A stretch of DNA of 64,000 bases, from positions 62,001-126,000 of the forward strand of contig CALVEC010000004.1 in assembly GCA_944326475.1 (NCBI GenBank), in the 5' to 3' direction. Position numbers and translations under genes: made by a program. The notes beneath the pieces were generated by a model. That model made no database searches. It saw only the letters and a program-made list of their open reading frames with translations, and was not told where the DNA came from. Of the stretch, positions 18,370-27,240 are shown piece after piece (positions within the stretch are counted from its first letter, which is position 1; the number at the start of each line of letters is the position of its first letter). The DNA is from Candidatus Gastranaerophilales bacterium. GTDB lineage: Bacteria; Cyanobacteriota; Vampirovibrionia; Gastranaerophilales; Gastranaerophilaceae.

Positions 18370-19749
18370 ATGAAAAAGTATGCACTTATTCCAATAGATA
18401 ATCGTCCGGTCTGCTACACACTGCCTATGCAGATTTCTGACATTGATAACGACACTGAGCTTTTTCTTCCCGAAAGACAATTTCTCGGTGATTTAACAAA
18501 AAATGCAGACACCAAAGCAATATTGAACTGGATGGAATCTCTGCCAAACGGTCTTGATGCAATTATTATATCACTGGACACAATAGCTTACGGCGGGCTT
18601 ATTCCGTCGCGGCGTTCAAACGATACAACAGAAGACATAAAAAAAAGACTTGATGCATTAAAGAATATTATTAAAACAAAAAATACTAAAATCTATGCAT
18701 TCTCAAGCATCATGCGTATTTCAAATAACAATATAAACGAAGAAGAAAAAGAATACTGGAGTGAATACGGCAAAAAAATATTTCAATACTCATACGAATG
18801 CCACCAAAAAGGGCTGGTTACAACAGACATCCCCCCGCAGATATTGCAGGATTATCTGAATACAAGACAGAGAAATTTTGAAATAAATAAGCTGTATCTT
18901 GATTGGGCAAAAGAGGGTATTATTGATACACTTGTTTACTCAAAAGACGACTGTGCAGAGTTTGGGTTTAATGTAATGGAGGCACAGCAGCTTCAAAAAT
19001 TGATTAAAGAAAACAATGTAAATGCACTGGTAAAAACAGGAGCCGATGAAATTCCTCTAAGTCTCTTATCCCGTGCAATTACATCAGGAAAAAATTTAAA
19101 AATTGCTCCTGTGTTTACGCAAAAGGATTACACAAATAAAATTTCAAAATATGAAGATATTTCAGTCTTTGAATCCGTAAAAGGACAAATAGAACTTGCC
19201 GGATGCGAATGCTGTGACGAGACGCAGGCTGATATAATTCTCCTGGTTAATAACTTTAAAAATGAACAGGGCGAACTCGTTATGGGAGTTGACGTTGAAG
19301 GCTTTTCAGGACAACTCAACCTTCCTCAAAAACCGTATTTAATCGCGGATATACTTAATGCAAACGGTGCAGATAACAATTTTGTCAAAAAATTTCTGGA
19401 AAAAGATATTGATTTTACAACCTTTTTGGGCTATGCCGGCTGGAATACAACAGGCAATACACTGGGCAGCGCAATCTGCTGTGCATTAATGAAACATTTC
19501 TCAACGAATCTTAACCTTTCTTCATTTAAAAAATTACAATTAATTCGATTTTCAGATGACTGGGCATATCAGGCAAACATAAGAAACACGCTAAAAAAAG
19601 AGAACGCCGGTACGAATATAAATCTTGTTTCAGAAAAAATGAAACCTTATGAACAAATACTGATAAAAAAATTTAATGCAAAATTTCATGAAATAGGTTA
19701 TAATTTTCCTTGGCAAAGACTATTTGAAATCGAAGTTAGTATAAGTTAA
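18370..19749 (+). CDS. DUF4127 family protein
   Basis: 459 residues. Family strings: YALIPIDNRPVCYTLP at the N terminus, ISLDTIAYGGLIPSRRS and GADEIPLSLLSRAI. DUF4127 proteins are cytoplasmic, of unknown biochemical role; several conserved Asp/Asn/Arg positions (DNRP, LDT-GGLIPSR) suggest an enzyme active site. The gene begins 5 bases after ilvN, so it may be co-transcribed, though a link to branched-chain amino acids is not established. No signal peptide. Confidence 0.85.
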   Translation: MKKYALIPIDNRPVCYTLPMQISDIDNDTELFLPERQFLGDLTKNADTKAILNWMESLPNGLDAIIISLDTIAYGGLIPSRRSNDTTEDIKKRLDALKNIIKTKNTKIYAFSSIMRISNNNINEEEKEYWSEYGKKIFQYSYECHQKGLVTTDIPPQILQDYLNTRQRNFEINKLYLDWAKEGIIDTLVYSKDDCAEFGFNVMEAQQLQKLIKENNVNALVKTGADEIPLSLLSRAITSGKNLKIAPVFTQKDYTNKISKYEDISVFESVKGQIELAGCECCDETQADIILLVNNFKNEQGELVMGVDVEGFSGQLNLPQKPYLIADILNANGADNNFVKKFLEKDIDFTTFLGYAGWNTTGNTLGSAICCALMKHFSTNLNLSSFKKLQLIRFSDDWAYQANIRNTLKKENAGTNINLVSEKMKPYEQILIKKFNAKFHEIGYNFPWQRLFEIEVSIS

Positions 19750-19825
19750 GTAATATAATTTACCCCAACAAAGATTTATTTAATCTTTCTCTATTATGTT
19801 CATCAACAGTCGAAAGGGATTTACT

Positions 19826-20458
19826 ATGAGCAGAATCGGAGCAATAGGTTTTAAAGGCATAAACACAAATATGTATCCAAGCTGTAAAAATAAACAAACA
19901 AGCTTTGGACAAGAAGCGATTGCAATACCTGCCCGGGTTGCGGCAAGAAGCAGTTTTGCAATGTTAGCTGCATCGGCTATTTTTATGAGAAATAAAATAG
20001 CTGCTTCAAAATTATACAGAAATATGGAAATACTGGCGCTTCAATTATCTAACACAATCAGAAAATCCAAAGGTGCAGCTGCCTCAAATTTAAAAAAACA
20101 AATCCCTGAAGTACCAAAATTTCTCGATGAAGAAAAAGTAATTATCGCAAAATATAAGAAACACACCGGAAACGAGGACAGAATTTTTGCAATTCTGCAA
20201 GGTCACGGGTTAAACGATGAAAGTCTTAAATACATAAAAGAAACCTCCGGCATGATGCAATCAAAAAGCAAAAGTGCAATGTCTCTCAGAGACCATCTAA
20301 AAATTGCTCTCAATAAAGAAACACCGCTGGAAGTCATCGAAGATTTGTTGACACGTTCCGCTATGTACCGAAAAATTTGGAAACTGGATTTAATTCCCCA
20401 GAAAAACAATACGGAACTGGCTAATTTGCTTTTGAACAGAAAAGTTTTATCTGCTTAA
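19826..20458 (+). CDS. Unknown protein with N-terminal F-x-G tag
   Basis: 210 residues from the ATG at 19826, preceded by AAAGGGA at good distance; an ATG 30 bases earlier lacks this. The N terminus MSRIGAIGFKGINTN carries the F-x-G tag seen in several unrelated proteins here, and TSFGQEA a little further on repeats it. A hydrophobic Ala-rich stretch (ARSSFAMLAASAIFM) lies around residues 38-55. The C-terminal half is helical and charged. No family recognised; a secreted or membrane-associated protein is possible. Confidence 0.7.
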   Translation: MSRIGAIGFKGINTNMYPSCKNKQTSFGQEAIAIPARVAARSSFAMLAASAIFMRNKIAASKLYRNMEILALQLSNTIRKSKGAAASNLKKQIPEVPKFLDEEKVIIAKYKKHTGNEDRIFAILQGHGLNDESLKYIKETSGMMQSKSKSAMSLRDHLKIALNKETPLEVIEDLLTRSAMYRKIWKLDLIPQKNNTELANLLLNRKVLSA

Positions 20459-20482
20459 TGTTGTTTTGCTATAATAAATTGT

Positions 20483-21400
20483 ATGGATAAAAATGATTTA
20501 CTTAATCTGTACAATCTGGAACTTGACACACTTTTGCAAAAATCCGCAAAATTAATGTCTGATAATATTGAATTTTGTTCTCTCGTAAATGCAAGAAACG
20601 GAAAATGTTCCCAGGACTGCAAGTACTGCGCGCAGAGTTCTTATTACAGAACAGATATAGACTCTTTTCCGCTTATAGATGCGGTGACTGCGAAAAATGC
20701 CGCTATTGACGCAAAAAAACATAAAGCTTCACGTTTTGCAATCGTTACTTCCGGAAAAACACCGGAAGAAAGCGACTTTGACAAAATGCTTGATATGATA
20801 AAAGAAATCAACAAAATAGACGGTCTGCAAAGTTGTGCGTCTATCGGAATTTTAAATGAAGAACAGGCAAAAAAACTTGCGCACTCAGGATTAAAAAGAT
20901 TCCATCACAATATTAATACGTGCAAATCATATTATCCTGAAATTTGTTCAACACATACCTACGAAGACCGCATAAATACTTGTAAATTGGTTAAAAAATA
21001 CGGAATGGAACTATGCTGCGGAGTGATTCTCGGCATGGGAGAAACAATTGAACAGCGGGTGGAAATGGCTCTTGAACTTTCAGAAATAGAACCTGATTCT
21101 ATTCCGATTAATATTCTTATGCCTATACCCAAAACTCCGTTTGAAAATTATTATGACAAAATAGATGAAGAAAATATATTAAGAACACTTGCAGTGTTTA
21201 AAATTGCCAATCCAAAATCTGTTTTGCGTTTTTGCGGAGGAAGGATGAGATTATCTGAAAAAAATCAGGAATTGGCTTTGAAATGCTGCGTTGAAGGAAT
21301 TTTAACAGGTAATTACCTGACGACCACTGGCAAAAAACCGGAAGAAGATATAAAAACAGCTAAAAAACTTGGAAAGAGAATACTATGTACGACTACATAA
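20483..21400 (+). CDS. bioB: Biotin synthase
   Basis: 305 residues. Radical-SAM enzyme inserting sulfur into dethiobiotin. The [4Fe-4S] motif CSQDCKYC has cysteines at 42, 46 and 49, preceded by LVNARNGKCS. Further family strings: HHNINTCKSYYPEI, GVILGMGET, IPINILMPIPKTPFE and RFCGGRMRL. The gene overlaps ruvA by 16 bases, suggesting translational coupling. The other biotin genes seen here, bioG and bioC, lie about 37 kb away. Confidence 0.96.
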   Translation: MDKNDLLNLYNLELDTLLQKSAKLMSDNIEFCSLVNARNGKCSQDCKYCAQSSYYRTDIDSFPLIDAVTAKNAAIDAKKHKASRFAIVTSGKTPEESDFDKMLDMIKEINKIDGLQSCASIGILNEEQAKKLAHSGLKRFHHNINTCKSYYPEICSTHTYEDRINTCKLVKKYGMELCCGVILGMGETIEQRVEMALELSEIEPDSIPINILMPIPKTPFENYYDKIDEENILRTLAVFKIANPKSVLRFCGGRMRLSEKNQELALKCCVEGILTGNYLTTTGKKPEEDIKTAKKLGKRILCTTT

Positions 21401-22020
21401 AAGGAACGCTTGTTTCAAAACAAACCGCAAAAGGTGCAACTATAACTATTGAATGCGGAAATATCGGATATTTAATTAATACAACCTTACGAACGGTAAA
21501 CCTTTCCGGTGAAGAAAATTCACAGATAAAAGTTTACACAACGCTTATCCACAGGGAAGACTCTATGACGCTTTGCGGATTTTTAAGTAAAGAAGATCGT
21601 GATATTTTCAATATACTTCTCAGTGTCTCCGGTGTTGGAATGAAAGTAGCACTCGTACTTCTTGATGAATTTTCAGGTTATGACTTGATTTCAGCTGTTA
21701 TAAGGGGTGATTATAAAGAGCTTTCAAGAGCAAAAGGTGTCGGACCCAAAATGGCACAAAAAATTGTTATCGAATTGAAAGACAAACTTATTAACTGGCA
21801 AAAAACAGCACCTGTCGACATATCAGATATAAAAGACACCTCTAAAAATGAAAATATTTCAAATGAGTGTGTTTCAGAAGTTCAGGCAGTGCTTTTATCC
21901 CTCGGTTATTCGCCTGAAGAAACCAAAAAAGCTATAAAACTTGCTTTAAACACGATAGAAAAAAATGATTCCCCAGAACAAATTTTAAAACAAGCTCTCC
22001 AATATCTTGCTCAAAATTAA
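21385..22020 (+). CDS. ruvA: Holliday junction helicase subunit RuvA
   Basis: 211 residues. Binds four-way junctions and loads the RuvB motor for branch migration. The N-terminal OB domain (MYDYIKGTLVSKQTAKGATI), two helix-hairpin-helix motifs (LLSVSGVGMKVAL and LSRAKGVGPKMAQKIVIELKDKL) and the C-terminal RuvB-binding helical domain (VQAVLLSLGYSPEETKKAI) are all present. Starts inside the end of bioB. No ruvB or ruvC nearby. Confidence 0.95.
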   Translation: MYDYIKGTLVSKQTAKGATITIECGNIGYLINTTLRTVNLSGEENSQIKVYTTLIHREDSMTLCGFLSKEDRDIFNILLSVSGVGMKVALVLLDEFSGYDLISAVIRGDYKELSRAKGVGPKMAQKIVIELKDKLINWQKTAPVDISDIKDTSKNENISNECVSEVQAVLLSLGYSPEETKKAIKLALNTIEKNDSPEQILKQALQYLAQN

Positions 22021-22041
22021 ATGATTAAAAAAGACAAAAGG

Positions 22042-22076
22042 AAAAGTCCGAATTAATTGAATTAATTTGGACTTTT
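22042..22076 (+). terminator. Terminator-like hairpin after ruvA
   Basis: AAAAGTCC and GGACTTTT enclose an inner AATTAAT/ATTAATT pairing, 21 bases after the ruvA stop. The terminal T run is part of the stem, so efficiency is uncertain. Confidence 0.6.
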
Positions 22077-22138
22077 AGTGCTAGTCGAACTGCAATCGTA
22101 ATGAAGATGCCAACTCTCTTTACAAGGACGAACCTGTG

Positions 22139-22951
22139 TTAAATCAAGTTAAGCAGCAATTTCTGTGACTGCATTGACGACTTTAGTACCTGTATCAGGC
22201 TTTCCTGTGTGATTCCCGCTTGTTTAAATTTCAGAAATGCACTCAGGTAATCTGCGTCTGTCATCGAACTCTTTGAAGCTGTCGAGTTCATCATGTTAGT
22301 CATTTGCTGTTCAATTGAGCTTTCAAGCTTAGCGTTCGTGGCTCCGAGTTCTCCCCGTTTGGTATTAATGTCTCCCAATATATTATCTATAGACTCCAGC
22401 GCGGTGCGTGCACCGTCAGGTGTTGTCACATCAAAATTCATTTCATCAAGGGAGACGTTCGGATCATACGAAACCGTTGACTCCGAACCGGATCCGGTAC
22501 CGACCTGAAAACGTATCTCCGGTGCCGGATTTTCCCCTGTTGAAACTACATTTAAAACATCTTTTCCATTAAATGTAGCATTACCCAGAGTTTGCCTGAT
22601 TTGTTCAACATTGTGGTTAATTTCCATTTGAATAGCGTTACGCTGGCTGTCAGAATATATACCGTTAGCTGCCTGAACAGCCAGCTCGCGTATTCTGCCC
22701 AATGACTGGGAAACATTATTCAGAGCTGCGTCGGCTACAGCCGTAACGTTAATGCCTGTTTGGGCATTTTCCATTGCTTGATTTGCAGCACGAATTTCTG
22801 TTTCCAGACCTTGCGAGATATACTCATCAGCAGGATTTACGTTCGCAAGTAATCCGCTGGCGATTTCCTGAATCGCCTCTTGTTGGGCTTCCTGCGCTTT
22901 GGTAATCCCTGTTTGGGCAATATATATAGGCATTACTGCACTTAGTGACAT
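22139..22951 (-). CDS. Divergent flagellin-like protein
   Basis: 270 residues with the flagellin heptad layout at both ends. In the N-terminal half AMENAQTGINVTAVADAALN and LGRIRELAVQAANGIYSDSQRNAI match the D1 spoke helices of flagellins. The N terminus (MSLSAVMPIYIAQTGITKAQ) lacks the usual INTN...LNT start, and the C terminus (LKFKQAGITQESLIQVLKSSMQSQKLLLNLI) replaces the standard QILQQ..S.LAQAN ending. It could be a minor flagellin or a FlgL-like hook-filament junction protein; total length is closer to flagellin. Transcribed alone, divergently from murC. Confidence 0.8.
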   Translation of the reverse strand: MSLSAVMPIYIAQTGITKAQEAQQEAIQEIASGLLANVNPADEYISQGLETEIRAANQAMENAQTGINVTAVADAALNNVSQSLGRIRELAVQAANGIYSDSQRNAIQMEINHNVEQIRQTLGNATFNGKDVLNVVSTGENPAPEIRFQVGTGSGSESTVSYDPNVSLDEMNFDVTTPDGARTALESIDNILGDINTKRGELGATNAKLESSIEQQMTNMMNSTASKSSMTDADYLSAFLKFKQAGITQESLIQVLKSSMQSQKLLLNLI

Positions 22952-23132
22952 AGCATATATCTCATAAATTTTCAGTACATTATTTTATATTCCCAGTTTG
23001 AATATTTTTTATTCATAAAAAAACAAACACTGTTACATTTCTATACTCTAAAAATTTTAAATACGGCTCTCTAAAAAAGGTTTTTTGTAATAAAATATAA
23101 TTAAAACATTTAAACGGATTGATGAGTTAAAT

Positions 23133-24524
23133 ATGGATATGAAAAATAAAAAATTTCACTTTATTGCCATCGGTGGAATCGGAATGAGCGGTTTGGCAAA
23201 ATACTTACTTGAACTGGGCTGCAGCGTAAGCGGCTCTGATATAAAAGACAGCAAATACATAAAAACGCTTGAAAAGTTAGGCGCAAAAATCACAATTGGT
23301 CACAGCGCGCAAAATATTCAGCCGGAAATGATTGTTGTTGCTTCCTCCGCAATCAGAGACAACAATCCGGAAAAAGTCAGAGCAAAAGAGCTTGGACTCA
23401 AAATTTATCATCGTTCTGATATTTTAAAAATGATTTCAGAAGGTTTGGGTAAAGAAAAGAAACCGAAGTTTTTTGGATTTTCGGGAACACACGGAAAAAC
23501 TACAACGAGCGGATTATGTGCTTATGTCTTGGAAAAAGCAGGACTTCATCCGTCATACTGTGTAGGCGGAATAATTCCGGAATTAAACACAAATGCAAAA
23601 GCTTCAAACGGAGACTTTTTTGTGGCTGAACTTGATGAATCAGACGGTACAATAGTAAAATATTCTCCGTATATAAGCGTTATTAACAACCTTGAAATTG
23701 ACCATGTAGATTTTTACAAAGACGGGTTTCAAGAACTTCTTGATACCTTTAAAACACATCTTTCACACGTTGAAAAAAACGGCAAGGTTGTTGTAAACAA
23801 TGATTGCAGCGGGATTCAAAAGCTTATGGAGCAAAATCCCCAGTGCAAATTCATAACCTTTGGTCTAAAAGACGCAGATTATATGGCTGACAATATAACA
23901 TACCACGAATTTGGCTCAGAATTTTCATTAAAAAAATCCGGTCAGTTTATCGGCAAACTAAAACTCACTATCCCGGGCAGACATAATGTCTGCAATGCAG
24001 TTGCTGTTTGTGCGGCATTGATGGAAAGCGGAGTTGATTTTGAAACAATCCGACCTCATTTTGAACATTTTTCGGGAATGGGAAGACGATTCCAGCTTGT
24101 TTCAGAATTTAACGGAATAACAATAATAGATGACTACGCCCACCATCCGTCAGAGATAAAAACAACTCTTGAAAGTGCAAAAAATGCAGCAAACGGACGG
24201 GTTGTTGCCATATTCCAACCCCACAGATATTCACGGCTTAAAGGATTATGGAACAATTTCATAAAATGTTTTGATTCCGTCGACAAACTTTATGTAACTG
24301 ATGTTTATGCAGCCTCTGAAGATCCGATAGATGGTATAAATTCAGAAAAATTTGTGCAAGCGCTAAATACGGATAAAGCACAATACATCTCCGGCACAAT
24401 TGAAGAAGCTGCGAAAAAAATTGCCCCCGCTCTAAAAAGCGGAGATTTTGTAATTACTCTCGGCGCAGGAGATATTACCAAAATCGGAAACGCAATAGAA
24501 TCAGCAAGAAAAGCCGGTGTCTAA
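23133..24524 (+). CDS. murC: UDP-N-acetylmuramate-L-alanine ligase
   Basis: 463 residues. Adds L-Ala to UDP-MurNAc in cytoplasmic peptidoglycan precursor synthesis. N-terminal dinucleotide-like motif AIGGIGMSGLA, ATP loop FSGTHGKTTT (G118-T124), ELDESDG, the UDP-sugar segment NNLEIDHVDFY, and the C-terminal DDYAHHPSEI with FQPHRYSR. First gene of a murC-murB-ddl-ftsQ run; its stop codon shares one base with the murB start. Confidence 0.97.
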   Translation: MDMKNKKFHFIAIGGIGMSGLAKYLLELGCSVSGSDIKDSKYIKTLEKLGAKITIGHSAQNIQPEMIVVASSAIRDNNPEKVRAKELGLKIYHRSDILKMISEGLGKEKKPKFFGFSGTHGKTTTSGLCAYVLEKAGLHPSYCVGGIIPELNTNAKASNGDFFVAELDESDGTIVKYSPYISVINNLEIDHVDFYKDGFQELLDTFKTHLSHVEKNGKVVVNNDCSGIQKLMEQNPQCKFITFGLKDADYMADNITYHEFGSEFSLKKSGQFIGKLKLTIPGRHNVCNAVAVCAALMESGVDFETIRPHFEHFSGMGRRFQLVSEFNGITIIDDYAHHPSEIKTTLESAKNAANGRVVAIFQPHRYSRLKGLWNNFIKCFDSVDKLYVTDVYAASEDPIDGINSEKFVQALNTDKAQYISGTIEEAAKKIAPALKSGDFVITLGAGDITKIGNAIESARKAGV

Positions 24525-25438
24525 TGGATATAAAAGATATAAAAAGTTTTGAAAATTATGAATTAAAGAAACATACTACCTTTAAAATAGGCGGATGTGC
24601 AAAAAAAGTATGGTTTCCAAAGACAGAAGAAGAATTTGTATATCTGTTGAGTACACTTAAAGAACCGATAGTACTAGGCGGATGTTCAAACGTTTTAGTC
24701 TCATCTGCAGGAGTGGATAACGATGTTATTTTAACTACAGATTTACGGGATTTTAGCATTGAAGGTAATATTATAACCGCACAATGCGGCGTTAAAGCAC
24801 CTTTGCTTTCTCAAAAAGCACAAAAGCATGGTTTAAGCGGTTTTGAGTTTATGATAGGATTTCCCGGAACTGTCGGAGGGATTGTTCACATGAATGCATC
24901 TGCCCACAGTCAATCCGTATCTGACACATGTTTCAACGCAAAAGTATTCGACGCAGACAGCAAAAGCGTTTTAAATTTGAGCAAGACGGAACTCGCTTTC
25001 AAATACAGAAGTTCAATTCTGGATAAAAAAAATTATATCCTCTTAAGCGCAAAATTTGAACTTAAAATAGACGATAAAGAACAAATACAAACACTTATGA
25101 AAAGGAATCTGGAGTTTAGAAAAACAAAACAGCCTAATCTGACTACTCCAAACGCCGGAAGTACCTTTAAAAATCCTCCGAATGACTCAGCGGGAAGACT
25201 TTTAGAACTTGCCGGCGCCAAAACCCTCTCTGTCGGCGGAGCAAAAGTCTGGAGCGGACATGCAAATTTTGTTGTCAATACCGGAAATGCCGTTTCTAAA
25301 GATATTTCACATATAATGAATAAAATGTATAATATGGTTAAAGAAAAATACACTATAGAATTAGAACCGGAAGTTAAATTTATAGGAATCAGAGATAAAG
25401 AAGAAGAAGAATTATGGAATACGATGTTAAAAAAATAA
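24524..25438 (+). CDS. murB: UDP-N-acetylenolpyruvoylglucosamine reductase
   Basis: 304 residues. FAD/NADPH enzyme producing UDP-MurNAc. Seen: KKHTTFKIGGCAKKVWFP, VLGGCSNVLVS, the FAD segment GFEFMIGFPGTVGGIVHMNA, YRSSIL with the catalytic serine region, and PNAGSTFKNPP plus SGHANFVVN near the C terminus. The lack of the long extra loop places it in the shorter type II class. Overlaps murC by 1 base and ddl by 25 bases. Confidence 0.96.
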   Translation: MDIKDIKSFENYELKKHTTFKIGGCAKKVWFPKTEEEFVYLLSTLKEPIVLGGCSNVLVSSAGVDNDVILTTDLRDFSIEGNIITAQCGVKAPLLSQKAQKHGLSGFEFMIGFPGTVGGIVHMNASAHSQSVSDTCFNAKVFDADSKSVLNLSKTELAFKYRSSILDKKNYILLSAKFELKIDDKEQIQTLMKRNLEFRKTKQPNLTTPNAGSTFKNPPNDSAGRLLELAGAKTLSVGGAKVWSGHANFVVNTGNAVSKDISHIMNKMYNMVKEKYTIELEPEVKFIGIRDKEEEELWNTMLKK

Positions 25439-26373
25439 AAAAACTGATTGATGAAGATAAAAAAATAGCAGTATTATGCGGAGGACCATCAAGCGAAAGA
25501 GAAGTGTCACTTCGTTCCGGAAAAAATGTTTTTGAAGCACTCAAAAGACTCGGTTACAAAAACGCAGAACTTATTGACATAGACAAAAACATTGCACAAG
25601 TTCTGCAGGAAAAAAAGATAGAAATAGCATACAATGCAATGCATGGCAGATTCGGAGAAGATGGTTGCGTTCAGGGACTTTTGGAAATTCTTGAAATACC
25701 TTATACAGGCTGCGGAGTCTGTGCCAGTTCTGTTTGTATGAACAAAGACTATACAAAAAATGTTTTGAGAAATTTCGATATTCCGCTAATCAAATCCGTT
25801 CTTGTAAAAAAAGACGAAAACTGCAATGAAAAAATAAAAGGATTAAAGTACCCGCTCATGCTAAAACCTGTCTCGGAAGGCTCAAGCCTGGGTATGTTTA
25901 AAGTTTCAAACGAAAAAGAACTGAATGAATGTTTTAAAAAATCACTCGAATTTAATCAAGACGTACTTGTCGAAGAATATCTGGAAGGTAAAAGCTTGAC
26001 GGTAGGCGTTTTAGAAAATGGAGAGGAACGTTTTGCAACAGAAATTCTTGAATTTAGAACAAAAACAGAATGGTACGATTACGAAGCCAAGTATACTGCA
26101 GGTATGACAGAATTTATTCTGCCGGCAGAGCTTTCCGGTGAAATGACAAAAAGAGTTAAAGAAATTGCAATAAGAGCATTTGAGGCTTGCGGCTGCAGAG
26201 GAGTAAGCAGAGTGGATTTTCTTATTAGCGATGGTGTACCTTATGTATTAGAAATCAACACAAGTCCGGGAATGACGGATTTAAGTGATTTACCCGCACA
26301 ATCGAAGGCTATGGGAATAAGTTATGACAATCTTGTTCAAATTATTTTAAACGGTGCCGGTTTGAATAAATAG
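25414..26373 (+). CDS. ddl: D-alanine-D-alanine ligase
   Basis: 319 residues. ATP-grasp enzyme making the D-Ala-D-Ala terminus of peptidoglycan stems. CGGPSSEREVSLRSG at the N terminus, HGRFGEDG(C)VQGLLE, PYTGCGVCASSVCMNK, the ATP loop KPVSEGSSLGM, and the metal-binding VLEINTSPGMTDLSDLP. The tyrosine in the substrate loop region supports D-Ala rather than D-Lac specificity, but that is inference. Start codon lies within the end of murB. Confidence 0.96.
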   Translation: MEYDVKKIKKLIDEDKKIAVLCGGPSSEREVSLRSGKNVFEALKRLGYKNAELIDIDKNIAQVLQEKKIEIAYNAMHGRFGEDGCVQGLLEILEIPYTGCGVCASSVCMNKDYTKNVLRNFDIPLIKSVLVKKDENCNEKIKGLKYPLMLKPVSEGSSLGMFKVSNEKELNECFKKSLEFNQDVLVEEYLEGKSLTVGVLENGEERFATEILEFRTKTEWYDYEAKYTAGMTEFILPAELSGEMTKRVKEIAIRAFEACGCRGVSRVDFLISDGVPYVLEINTSPGMTDLSDLPAQSKAMGISYDNLVQIILNGAGLNK

Positions 26374-26376
26374 AAT

Positions 26377-27240
26377 ATGAAGAAACGACTAAAAAAATAC
26401 GACAACAATATAAATATTGACAGGCGAGTCAAAATCAATCAGATGCAGCGACATGTGCGCCGCAGTCAGATTACTTTGAAACGTGTTCGTATTTTTATAA
26501 GACTTTTGATTGTATTATTACTTATATTTGCCGGTTATAAAGTCTATAAACTTCCGCAATGGTACCTGGACAAAGGCGCTTTTAATAACCCTCACAACAG
26601 AGCACTTGAAATAGTCGGAAACAGAATTACTCCGACATACAGGATAATGTCCATCTTACAGCGTACACCTGTTCCGCAGCGTCCGATTTATTTATTCAAT
26701 ACAAAAAAACTCGAAAAAGAACTGGAAACACTGGATCCGATTAAAGAAGTTTATATCAGAAGATTCTGGTTTCCGGCTCGTCTGGATATCATAATTATAG
26801 AAAGAACGCCTATCCTTTCTATCTCTCCCGCCGAAAATGTTGCACCCATTGCATTTTTTGCGGAAGGCGGAAAATTCATAGGACGGGAATATATGCCATT
26901 GAATCCGGCGTTTAAAACAATTCTTGTTTTATCATACGGAACAAAAGGTGATGATTACAAAGAATGGGATGCAGTAAAAATAAAACGCATTGAAAACCTT
27001 GCCAAAACGCTTGAATATTACAGTCATGAAAAAGTTAAATATCTTGACTTTAGAAATCCAAAAGATATATATGCACAGCTCCAATCGGTAAAAGTCAGAA
27101 TAGGTGAACTAAACAGTACAACTTTGCCGAGAATAACACGAATCACATCGATTTTACCGGAAGTAAAAACTCTGAACAAAAAAGTAAAATATATTGATTT
27201 ACGTTGGGAAGATACGCCATACATAAAACTTGAGGAGTAA
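26377..27240 (+). CDS. ftsQ: Cell division protein FtsQ/DivIB
   Basis: 287 residues. Basic N-terminal cytoplasmic segment, a single membrane helix IFIRLLIVLLLIFAGYKVY (about residues 44-62), then a periplasmic POTRA-like domain (LEIVGNRITPTYRIMSIL) and the FtsQ domain with IKEVYIRRFWFPARLDIIIIER. It bridges early and late divisome proteins. Placement after ddl is the classic dcw order. Begins 3 bases after the ddl stop. Its stop codon abuts that of the convergent transglycosylase gene with no spacer. Confidence 0.92.
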   Translation: MKKRLKKYDNNINIDRRVKINQMQRHVRRSQITLKRVRIFIRLLIVLLLIFAGYKVYKLPQWYLDKGAFNNPHNRALEIVGNRITPTYRIMSILQRTPVPQRPIYLFNTKKLEKELETLDPIKEVYIRRFWFPARLDIIIIERTPILSISPAENVAPIAFFAEGGKFIGREYMPLNPAFKTILVLSYGTKGDDYKEWDAVKIKRIENLAKTLEYYSHEKVKYLDFRNPKDIYAQLQSVKVRIGELNSTTLPRITRITSILPEVKTLNKKVKYIDLRWEDTPYIKLEE

